NCBI GenBank assembly: GCA_903828025.1
Contig: CAIKKO010000585.1
Location: forward strand, 1-6,229
Origin: an uncultured Sphingomonadales bacterium
GTDB lineage: Bacteria > Pseudomonadota > Alphaproteobacteria > Sphingomonadales > Sphingomonadaceae
Length of the DNA: 6,229 nt
Reading direction: 5' to 3'
Part shown: positions 1 through 4,908 of the stretch, piece by piece
How the letters are laid out: each line of letters starts with the position of its first letter
Position numbering within the stretch: the stretch's first letter is position 1
Notes under the pieces: model-generated
Told to the model about the DNA's origin: nothing
Database searches by the model: none
The model's input: only the letters and a program-made list of their open reading frames with translations
Made by a program: the position numbers and the translations under genes

Positions 1-594
1 ATGCAGTTCCTGTTCGTCAATGGCCGTCCGGTGCGCGACAAGCTGCTGATCGGCGCGGTGCGCGGCGCCTATGCCGATATGCTGGCGCGCGACCGGCATG
101 CGGTGCTGGCGCTGTTCCTGCAAGTTCCACCCGAGGAGGTGGACGTCAATGTCCACCCGGCCAAGACCGAAGTGCGCTTCCGCGATCCGGCCTTCGTGCG
201 CGGCATGATCGTCTCGGGCCTTCGGCAGGCGCTGATGACCGGGGACCGCCGCTCGGCGCAGGCTCCCGATGCCGGGGCGATGCGCGCCTGGCAGTCCGAA
301 CCGCTGGCACCGGCCGCTGCGCCGCAATCGAACTTGTTCTGGCAGGGCGGCCAGCCGTCTCGCGTTTCCGAGGCCGGGCAGGCGTGGCGCGGCTATGAAG
401 CCGCCGTGATGGCCCCGCCCGCCGCCCGCGCCGAAGCGGCGGCCGAGCCGGTGCCCTCGTTCCCGCTCGGCGTGGCGCGCGGGCAAGTCGCCGCGACCTA
501 TATCGTGGCCGAAGCCGAAGACGGGCTGGTGCTGGTCGATCAGCACGCCGCGCACGAGCGGCTGGTGCTCGAACGCCTGCGCGCTGCCGGAGCC

Positions 595-605
595 GGGGAG
601 GGGGA
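595..605 (+). other. Frameshift site in mutL within adjacent G runs
   Basis: The sequence here is GGGG, A, GGGGG, A (runs at 595-598 and 600-604). Upstream the MutL reading is frame 1; downstream it is frame 2. Deleting one G restores a continuous reading through E-G-T-A-P-A-Q-A-L-L-L-P, which matches the usual MutL C-terminal domain. A one-base gain in a G run is both a frequent sequencing or assembly error and a frequent real mutation. Confidence 0.75.
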
Positions 606-1031
606 CCGCTCCGGCGCAGGCACTGCTCCTGCCCGAAGTGGTCGAGCTGGATGAGCCCGCCTGCGACCGGCTGGAGGAAGCCGCCGCGCAGCTTGCCGCC
701 TATGGCCTCGCGCTCGAACGCTTTGGCCCGGCGGCCATGCTGGTGCGCAGCGTGCCTGCGGTGCTGAAAGGCGGCGATGTGGCGGCGCTGGTGCGCGATG
801 TGGCGGACGATCTGGCGAAAAACGGCGCGGCCTTGCTCTTGGGCGAGCGGCGCGATCTTGTGCTTGCGACCATGGCCTGCCACGGATCGGTGCGGGCGGG
901 GCGGGTGCTGTCGGTCGCGGAAATGAACGCGCTGCTGCGCGAAATGGAAGTGACTCCGCGCTCGGGTCAGTGCAACCATGGCCGCCCGACATGGATCAAG
1001 CTGGCGCATGGCGATATAGAGAGGCTGTTCG

Positions 1032-1036
1032 GGAGG
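1032..1036 (+). promoter_or_regulatory. Ribosome binding site that decides the lipoprotein start
   Basis: GGAGG lies at the very end of mutL. Two in-frame ATG codons follow, at 1039 and 1042. The spacing is only 2 nt to the first and 5 nt to the second, so 1042 is the better start. The arrangement TGATG (mutL stop 1040-1042, ATG 1042-1044) suggests translational coupling to mutL. Confidence 0.6.
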
Positions 1037-1041
1037 AAATG

Positions 1042-1503
1042 ATGCGCCGTACTGCCTTCGGGATCGCTTTGGGATTGGTGTTCGTGCTGGCCGCTTGCAG
1101 CAAGGGCGCACCGCCGCCGCCGCCGCCGCAACCGGACCTCCACCCGGAAGCGATCGACTATCAGGTGATGAAAACCAGCAACCTGTTTGGCGCCGGCTGC
1201 AATTTCGCTGCCGAGGGCGGCGGGCTCGGCGCGCTCGTGCTGGCGCAGGAGAAGGAGGCGATCATCAAGCTTGAGGGCAAGATCGTGCGCCTCCCGGCGG
1301 ACAAGGCCAGCCGGCTGCTCTCGGATTTCGCCCGAACCCGCTATGCCGATGGCTCGCGCATCCTGATCCTGGCCCCGATCCCCGGCACTTTGCCCGCCGA
1401 AATCGGCCAGATCCAGAGCCTGCCCACCAAGCTTGCGATCATCGACACCGTGGGCAGGCCGCTGTTCTCGGCCAAGGGCCAGGTGCAGTGCAAGGCGATG
1501 TGA
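1042..1503 (+). CDS. Small proline-rich lipoprotein of unknown function
   Basis: The protein is 153 residues. Residues 1-18 form a lipoprotein signal peptide: basic MRR, a hydrophobic core, then the lipobox L-A-A-C with Cys19 as the predicted acylated residue. Ser20 follows, which would favour the outer membrane under the E. coli +2 rule. Residues 24-29 are six consecutive prolines, probably a spacer from the membrane and a site needing EF-P during translation. The mature domain (about 33-153) has two further cysteines, C53 in the GAGCNF stretch and C150 near the C terminus, which could form a disulfide in the periplasm. I do not recognise the family. It overlaps the mutL stop by one base and is probably cotranscribed with it, but nothing ties its job to mismatch repair. 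The longer upstream reading from 970 is the mutL shadow and has no signal peptide at its N terminus. Confidence 0.85.
   Translation: MRRTAFGIALGLVFVLAACSKGAPPPPPPQPDLHPEAIDYQVMKTSNLFGAGCNFAAEGGGLGALVLAQEKEAIIKLEGKIVRLPADKASRLLSDFARTRYADGSRILILAPIPGTLPAEIGQIQSLPTKLAIIDTVGRPLFSAKGQVQCKAM
1111..1128 (+). repeat. (CCG)6 trinucleotide repeat coding for polyproline
   Basis: Six perfect CCG codons in a row sit just after the lipobox region of the small lipoprotein. Changes in copy number would keep the frame and only alter the length of the proline spacer. Confidence 0.9.
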
Positions 1504-1528
1504 GCGGCCACCTGAGCGATCATGCCTC

Positions 1529-1557
1529 TTGACAAAACGAACCATATAGGCTAAGTG
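1529..1557 (+). promoter_or_regulatory. Promoter candidate upstream of the structured RNA
   Basis: A perfect TTGACA lies at 1529-1534, 25 bases after the lipoprotein stop. A 17-nt spacer leads to TAAGTG at 1552-1557, a poor -10 by the E. coli standard; alphaproteobacterial -10 elements are often divergent. AT-rich CATATAGG lies inside the spacer. Transcription would begin around 1563-1565. The next protein gene downstream is on the opposite strand, so a promoter here makes most sense for an RNA gene. The -35 is clear; the -10 is not. Confidence 0.4.
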
Positions 1558-1559
1558 CT

Positions 1560-1770
1560 CCGCCAGATCGGGAGCGGGCTTGGCCGGCCTTGCCTTCGCT
1601 CTTTTGGTCCCAGGCCCATGCGGCGGGGGGCCAACGCGACCGGTGCGGGCTGCGGGTAACAGAGCTGTTGTTCTGGAGGTGGGGCGCTCCCCCAAGTCCT
1701 TGATCAGGCACACTACCGCGCCAGCACAGGACCAATTGCCACAGGCGCTCCCGGGCTTTCGCTCCGGCGT
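1560..1770 (+). ncRNA. Candidate structured non-coding RNA, possibly 6S-like
   Basis: The stretch folds on paper into one long, interrupted rod. An outer helix pairs 1569-1576 with 1746-1753 (8 bp, perfect), with CGCC 1561-1564 able to add to GGCG 1766-1769. An asymmetric internal loop follows (27 and 10 nt). A second helix pairs TTGGTCC 1604-1610 with GGACCAA 1729-1735. Further in, 1643-1658 pairs with 1714-1727 (13 pairs, one mismatch, two bulges). Local hairpins occur at 1613-1632 (GGCCC/GGGCC), 1660-1675, and around GGGGCGCTCCCC at 1681-1692. Size near 200 nt and a rod with a large central bubble resemble 6S RNA (ssrS), the RNA polymerase regulator of about 180 nt in E. coli. I see no conserved core of RNase P RNA, SRP RNA or tmRNA. 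In GC-rich DNA some pairing is expected by chance, so ends, strand and identity are tentative. Confidence 0.4.
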
Positions 1771-1774
1771 CTCA

Positions 1775-1811
1775 CGAAACCGGCAGGCACGCGAGCCGCT
1801 CCCCGGTTTCG
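1775..1811. other. Strong hairpin downstream of the RNA candidate
   Basis: CGAAACCGG (1775-1783) is perfectly complementary to CCGGTTTCG (1803-1811), with a 19-nt loop that can form a further 3-bp GGC/GCC stem. It begins a few bases after the proposed end of the RNA candidate and could be its terminator or a 3' domain. Only a broken T-rich stretch (GTCTTGGTCCTTT) follows, so a classic intrinsic terminator is not shown. Confidence 0.45.
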
Positions 1812-1982
1812 GGTCTTGGTCCTTTCAGGCTGAGCCGGGTCAGGTCCTGCCCCATCCGGCCACTCGCACACGCTGCAGACCATAGCGCCCTTCCCGCAGC
1901 GCCCCTTTCACGGGGGCAATGCAGGCGCCGCACCGGTCGCGCGATCGCTCTCTGCTAACCCGGACCCGCGCAGCCGTGCTGC

Positions 1983-2021
1983 CAAATCCAACAGGCAAAT
2001 CCAACAGGCAAATCCAACAGG
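1983..2021. repeat. Three perfect tandem copies of a 13-bp unit
   Basis: The unit CAAATCCAACAGG occurs head to tail at 1983-1995, 1996-2008 and 2009-2021 without a mismatch. It is clearly more A-rich than its surroundings. Such identical short copies point to recent slippage expansion or iterated sites for a binding protein. No coding gene overlaps it. Confidence 0.95.
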
Positions 2022-2062
2022 ACAAGGCACGCGCCCGAGTCCTCGTTATCTCTGTCCATTCC

Positions 2063-2135
2063 TCGTCATCCCCGCGAAGGCGGGGATCCAGCGCGCCACC
2101 GCCGGACTGGATCCCCGCCTTCGCGGGGATGACGA
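2063..2135. repeat. REP-type palindrome: perfect 29-bp inverted repeat with 15-nt loop
   Basis: The left arm (2063-2091, beginning TCGTCATCCCCGCG) and the right arm (2107-2135) are exact reverse complements over 29 bp; the loop is 2092-2106. Each arm itself contains a smaller palindrome, CCCCGC-GAAG-GCGGGG. I recall elements of this sequence as abundant in intergenic regions of sphingomonads and of Xanthomonas-like genomes, and REP-type elements are mobilised in trans by RAYT transposases. No transposase is in the window. The element lies 50 bp beyond the stop of the minus-strand maoC-like gene and could act as a bidirectional terminator or mRNA stabiliser between the convergent blocks. Confidence 0.85.
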
Positions 2136-2164
2136 AGGGGTAAGCGGGGATGACGAAGGGGTAA
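2123..2164. repeat. 21-bp tandem duplication of the palindrome's outer edge
   Basis: The 21-bp unit GCGGGGATGACGAAGGGGTAA occurs at 2123-2143 and again at 2144-2164 without mismatch, with four more matching bases (GCGG) after it. The first copy overlaps the outer 13 bases of the right arm of the palindrome, so the second copy is a duplicated palindrome edge plus flank. Confidence 0.9.
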
Positions 2165-2185
2165 GCGGATGGCGAGGGCTAAACC

Positions 2186-2644
2186 TCAGTCCGTCCCCGC
2201 CGGATCGCGCGTGGCGATCATCCCCAGCGCCTTCATCGACATCACCAGTTCGTCGTGCTGGTTGAACACGCGGGTCTCGCCGCGAATCAGGCCGCGCTCG
2301 GGCTTGGTCTTGCTGCGGCGCTTTTCCAGCAGGACATTCTCGCAGCGCAGCGTGTCCCCCGGATAGACCGGCCTCACCCAGCGCAGCTCGTCGATCCCGG
2401 GCGATCCGAGCCCGGCCTGGCTGTTCGCCTTGAGGTGCGCGACGGTCATCGCCATCACCATCGACGCCGTGTGCCAGCCGCTGGCGGAAAGCCGCCCGAA
2501 ATGCGTGGCGGCCGCCGCCTCGTCGTCGAGATGGAAGGCCTGCGGATCATATTTCGAGGCGAAGGCGATCACCTCCTCGCGCGTCACCTCGTAGTGGCCG
2601 TAGCGGCTGACGGTGCCTACAACGAGATCCTCGTAATACTGCAT
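2186..2644 (-). CDS. MaoC-family (R)-specific enoyl-CoA hydratase / dehydratase
   Basis: A single hot-dog domain of 152 residues, the usual length of a stand-alone MaoC-like protein. The hydratase motif is YDPQAFHLDDEAA at residues 32-44, with Asp33 and His38 as the likely catalytic pair that adds or removes water at a 2-enoyl-CoA. The SGWHTASM segment (55-62) and the later RPVYPGDTLR segment are also typical of the family. The acyl substrate cannot be told from sequence; roles in fatty acid, polyhydroxyalkanoate or branched-acid metabolism are all possible. It is cytoplasmic, with no signal peptide. The gene starts 12 nt after the ychF stop, and its ribosome binding site AAGGGG overlaps that stop codon, so the two are probably one operon. 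The stop is followed 50 bp later by the REP palindrome. Confidence 0.9.
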   Translation of the reverse strand: MQYYEDLVVGTVSRYGHYEVTREEVIAFASKYDPQAFHLDDEAAAATHFGRLSASGWHTASMVMAMTVAHLKANSQAGLGSPGIDELRWVRPVYPGDTLRCENVLLEKRRSKTKPERGLIRGETRVFNQHDELVMSMKALGMIATRDPAGTD

Positions 2645-2656
2645 CGCATCAGCCCC

Positions 2657-3757
2657 TTAGACGTTGAACTTGAAGTGCATCACGTCGCCGTCGCGCACAA
2701 CGTATTCCTTGCCTTCCTGCCGCAGCTTGCCGCCATCGCGCGCGCCCGATTCGCCGCCGAGCGCGATGAAATCCTCGTAAGCGATGGTTTCGGCGCGGAT
2801 GAAGCCGCGCTGCATGTCCGAATGGATCTCGCCCGCCGCGTCCGGCGCCTTGGCCCCGGCGTGGACGGTCCAGGCGCGGGCTTCCTTGGGGCCGACGGTG
2901 AAGAACGTGAGGAGGTGCAGCAGATCGTATCCGGCGCGGATGATCTTGGCGAGGCCGGCTTCCTCCAGCCCCAGCGCGCCAAGGAAGTCCGCGCGGTCTT
3001 CCACCGGCATCGTCACGATCTCGGCCTCGATCGCGGCAGAGACGACGACGGCGTTCGCGCCCTCAGCCGCAGCCTTCTCGAACACCCGCGCGGAAAAGGC
3101 ATTGCCTTCCGAAGCCGCTTCTTCGTCGACATTGCAGACGTAGAGCACGGGCTTGGCGGTGATCAGCTGCGCCTGCGCAAACACGCGCGCCTCTTCCTCG
3201 TCCTTGGGTACGGTCAGCCGCGCGGGCTGGCCTGCGCGCAGCAGTTCCAGCGCCTGACCGAGCACGGAGGCGGTGATCTTGGCTTCCTTGTCGCCCTGTG
3301 CGGCCTTCTTCTGTGCAGCGGGCACGCGCTTTTCGAGGCTTTCGAGGTCCGACAGCATCAGCTCGGTCTCGACCGTTTCGGCGTCCGAAATCGGATCGAC
3401 CTTGTTGTCGACATGCTGGATGTCGTCGTTTTCAAAGCAGCGCAGCACGTGGACGATGGCATCGACCTCGCGGATATTGCCGAGGAACTGGTTGCCGAGC
3501 CCTTCGCCCTTCGAAGCGCCGCGCACGAGGCCCGCGATATCGACAAAGCCAAGCTGGGTCGGAATGATCTTCTGGCTGCCCGCGATCCGCGCCAGTTCAT
3601 CGAGCCGGGGATCGGGCACACCGACATTGCCGATGTTCGGCTCGATCGTGCAGAACGGATAGTTCGCCGCCTGCGCCGCCTGCGTCTCCGTCAGCGCGTT
3701 GAACAGCGTCGACTTGCCGACGTTCGGCAGCCCGACAATCCCGCAGCGAAAACCCAT
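2657..3757 (-). CDS. ychF: Redox-regulated P-loop ATPase YchF (OLA1 family)
   Basis: A complete 366-residue protein, matching the family length of about 363. The G1/Walker A motif is GLPNVGKST at residues 9-17 and the G3 motif DIAGL at 73-77. The G4 position reads NVDE (209-212) in place of the GTPase NKxD, the known reason why YchF/OLA1 prefers ATP. A coiled-coil insertion lies around 126-190 and a C-terminal TGS domain from about 280 to the end. YchF binds ribosomes and its ATPase dampens stress and oxidative responses in the bacteria studied. The start is supported by AAGGA about 8 nt upstream. The gene heads a minus-strand unit with the maoC-like gene. In many proteobacteria ychF follows pth (peptidyl-tRNA hydrolase); here its upstream neighbour is instead a divergent hydrolase gene. 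Confidence 0.97.
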   Translation of the reverse strand: MGFRCGIVGLPNVGKSTLFNALTETQAAQAANYPFCTIEPNIGNVGVPDPRLDELARIAGSQKIIPTQLGFVDIAGLVRGASKGEGLGNQFLGNIREVDAIVHVLRCFENDDIQHVDNKVDPISDAETVETELMLSDLESLEKRVPAAQKKAAQGDKEAKITASVLGQALELLRAGQPARLTVPKDEEEARVFAQAQLITAKPVLYVCNVDEEAASEGNAFSARVFEKAAAEGANAVVVSAAIEAEIVTMPVEDRADFLGALGLEEAGLAKIIRAGYDLLHLLTFFTVGPKEARAWTVHAGAKAPDAAGEIHSDMQRGFIRAETIAYEDFIALGGESGARDGGKLRQEGKEYVVRDGDVMHFKFNV

Positions 3758-3874
3758 GAAACGATCCTTATTGCTGGCCTTGTTGCCGACAAAGGGCAGG
3801 GGAGAGAGGCTTGCCCGTTGCTGTGAAGCGCGCGATGGTATCCCAAGGCCATAAGGTCAAGGGGGCGCGGTGCG
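3758..3874. promoter_or_regulatory. Divergent intergenic region driving ychF (minus) and the hydrolase gene (plus)
   Basis: These 117 bp separate the two starts and must hold promoters for both. Towards ychF, a minus-strand TTGACC reads from 3860 to 3855, followed by TACCAT at 3840-3835, but the spacer is only 14 nt, shorter than ideal. Between this and ychF lies a small hairpin with arms at 3794-3800 and 3810-3816 (seven pairs, one wobble) that would sit in the ychF leader. Ribosome binding sites flank both ends: AAGGA for ychF and AAGGGGG (3859-3865) for the hydrolase. No clear plus-strand promoter stands out. Confidence 0.4.
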
Positions 3875-4855
3875 ATGAAGTTCGGGTTGACGTGGTTGCT
3901 GATCGCGCTGGCGGCGCTGACGGGCGGCGCGGCGCGCGCGGCGGATGGCAGCGCGCATCAGGCGGCGGCGGTGAAAGTCACCACGCTCTCGACCATGCTG
4001 ACCGACTACGGCACGCTGGGCGAATGGGGCTATGCCGCGCTGGTCGAAGTTGATGGACACCGCATCCTGTTCGATACCGGCGCAAACCCCGACACCGTGC
4101 TGCACAACGCCGAAGCGCTCAAGATCGACCTCTCGGATGTCGAGGACGTGGTGATCTCGCACTTCCATGATGACCACACTGGCGGGCTGATCACGCTGCG
4201 CAAGGCGCTGATGCAGAAGAACCCCGCCGCGCTTTCGCACCTTTATGTCGGCGAGGGGATTTTCGCTCCGCGCTATTCGGCCAAGGGGGAGAGCGGGGCC
4301 AAGAATGATTTCCCCGCAATCGCCAAGGCCTTTCTCGACAGCGGCGGCCGCATCAGCGAACTGTCGGGCCCTGCGGAAATTTTCACCGGCGTATGGCTCA
4401 CCGGGCCGGTTCCGCGCCCGCATCCCGAAACCAACTGGAACCCCGGCCTTTTCGTGAAGACCGGCGGCAAGCTCGTGCCCGATACGCTGCGTGAGGATAC
4501 CTCGCTGGTCGTGGCCACGGCGAGCGGCACGGTGATCGTCACCGGGTGCGGCCATGCCGGGATCATGAACATTGCCGATGCCGCTGCCGCGATCACCGGC
4601 GATGCCCGCTTGCATGCGGTGATCGGCGGCATCCACCTCTTCGCCAAAAGCGATGCCGTGCTGATCGAGACCGCCGCACGGCTCAAGGGCCTTGCCTATC
4701 TGCTCGGCGCGCATTGCACCGGGATCGAGGCGACCGTGCGGCTGCGCGAATTGCTGGGGCTCGACCGGCACAGTGCGGTGATCGCGGCGGTCGGCTCCAG
4801 CTTCACGCTGGGCAAGGGCATTGCGGCGGGGGAAATCGCCGGCTGGGCAGGCTGA
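3875..4855 (+). CDS. Secreted metallo-beta-lactamase-fold hydrolase (COG1237 / DHPS-like type)
   Basis: The protein is 326 residues. Residues 1-22 look like a Sec signal peptide (basic start, hydrophobic core, A-R-A cleavage site before A-D), so the enzyme should act in the periplasm. The metallo-beta-lactamase fold is shown by DTGAN (67-71), the metal-binding HFHDDH (96-101) followed by TGG, GCGHAG with His227, GGIHLF with His254, and HCTG with His280. The last three blocks are typical of the branch that includes the archaeal enzyme making the pterin-ribofuranosyl-aminobenzene phosphate intermediate of methanopterin; a bacterial exported member is unlikely to do that reaction, and the substrate is unknown. 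It is not a recognisable antibiotic beta-lactamase. The start is supported by the G-rich ribosome binding site at 3859-3865. It is divergent from ychF and 51 nt upstream of the TPR lipoprotein on the same strand. Confidence 0.9.
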   Translation: MKFGLTWLLIALAALTGGAARAADGSAHQAAAVKVTTLSTMLTDYGTLGEWGYAALVEVDGHRILFDTGANPDTVLHNAEALKIDLSDVEDVVISHFHDDHTGGLITLRKALMQKNPAALSHLYVGEGIFAPRYSAKGESGAKNDFPAIAKAFLDSGGRISELSGPAEIFTGVWLTGPVPRPHPETNWNPGLFVKTGGKLVPDTLREDTSLVVATASGTVIVTGCGHAGIMNIADAAAAITGDARLHAVIGGIHLFAKSDAVLIETAARLKGLAYLLGAHCTGIEATVRLRELLGLDRHSAVIAAVGSSFTLGKGIAAGEIAGWAG

Positions 4856-4893
4856 ATTCGCGGCTCTTCACCGAAATTTCAGGGCTGCGGGCT

Positions 4894-4908
4894 ATGGCTT
4901 TCAGCCAT
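4894..4908 (+). promoter_or_regulatory. Small hairpin covering the TPR lipoprotein start codon
   Basis: ATGGCT (4894-4899) and AGCCAT (4903-4908) form a perfect 6-bp stem with a 3-nt loop; the second arm includes the first two bases of the ATG at 4907. No Shine-Dalgarno sequence stands at normal distance. The CTATGG element just before could also be a -10 box (about 4892-4897), which would give a leaderless or nearly leaderless mRNA. Confidence 0.4.

Larger units (their letters stand above)
1..1042 (+). pseudogene. mutL: DNA mismatch repair protein MutL, C-terminal part, frameshifted in this sequence
   Basis: MutL couples mismatch recognition by MutS to strand incision. The window opens inside the gene: the first ATG encodes an internal Met before FVNGRPVRDK, a block about 260 residues into MutL, so roughly the first 255-260 residues lie outside. 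The N-terminal domain ends with VDVNVHPAKTEVRF (about window residues 48-61), followed by a variable Ala/Pro-rich linker. The C-terminal endonuclease motif DQHA(x)2E(x)4E is intact at residues 180-191. Soon after, frame 1 runs off to a stop at 652-654, while the family sequence continues in frame 2 (ALLLPEVVELDEPACDRL, then ACHGSVRAG, EMNALLREME, QCNHGRPTW and DIERLFGRK) to a stop at 1040-1042. One surplus G explains the shift. Organisms with this motif normally lack MutH, and MutL itself nicks. Identity is very secure; whether the gene is truly broken or this is a homopolymer sequencing error cannot be told here. Confidence 0.9.
1504..2185. other. Non-coding region between convergent gene blocks
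   Basis: About 680 bases without a convincing protein gene. Short open frames on both strands here have no family resemblance and no ribosome binding site. Contents in order: a promoter candidate (1529-1557), a candidate structured RNA (about 1560-1770), a 9-bp hairpin (1775-1811), a second hairpin with 7-bp arms GCCGGGT / ATCCGGC closed at 1834-1860 (one G-U pair), a weak GCCCC/GGGGC hairpin near 1901-1917 without a T-tract, nothing recognisable from 1920 to 1980, then the tandem and palindromic repeats at 1983-2164. Confidence 0.75.

Noticed and set aside
146..1111. A 321-codon minus-strand open frame over mutL
   Set aside because: It is an Arg/Ala/Pro-rich shadow of mutL without recognisable domains. 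Its continuity does not explain the mutL frameshift.
1631..1659. GCCAAC ... TAA reading resembling a tmRNA proteolysis tag
   Set aside because: The frame does not encode an ANDN...LAA-type tag, and no tRNA-like T-arm or acceptor halves are found nearby.
1834..1860. GGTCAGGTCC stretch resembling the SRP (4.5S) RNA core
   Set aside because: The GGAAGGAAGCAG part that should follow is absent on both strands, so it is only a partial chance match.
1580..1885. A 101-codon plus-strand frame in the intergenic region
   Set aside because: It has no ribosome binding site and no family resemblance, and it coincides with the region of extensive RNA-like pairing.
1983..2164. Repeat cluster considered as a CRISPR array
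   Set aside because: The 13-bp and 21-bp units are contiguous with no unique spacers, and no cas gene is present.
2255..3826. A 523-codon plus-strand open frame covering ychF and part of the maoC-like gene
   Set aside because: It lies antisense to ychF, whose motifs are unmistakable. The translation has no family character; long antisense frames are expected in GC-rich coding DNA.
3857..4771. A 304-codon minus-strand open frame
   Set aside because: It is antisense to the metallo-beta-lactamase-fold gene with complete metal-binding motifs.
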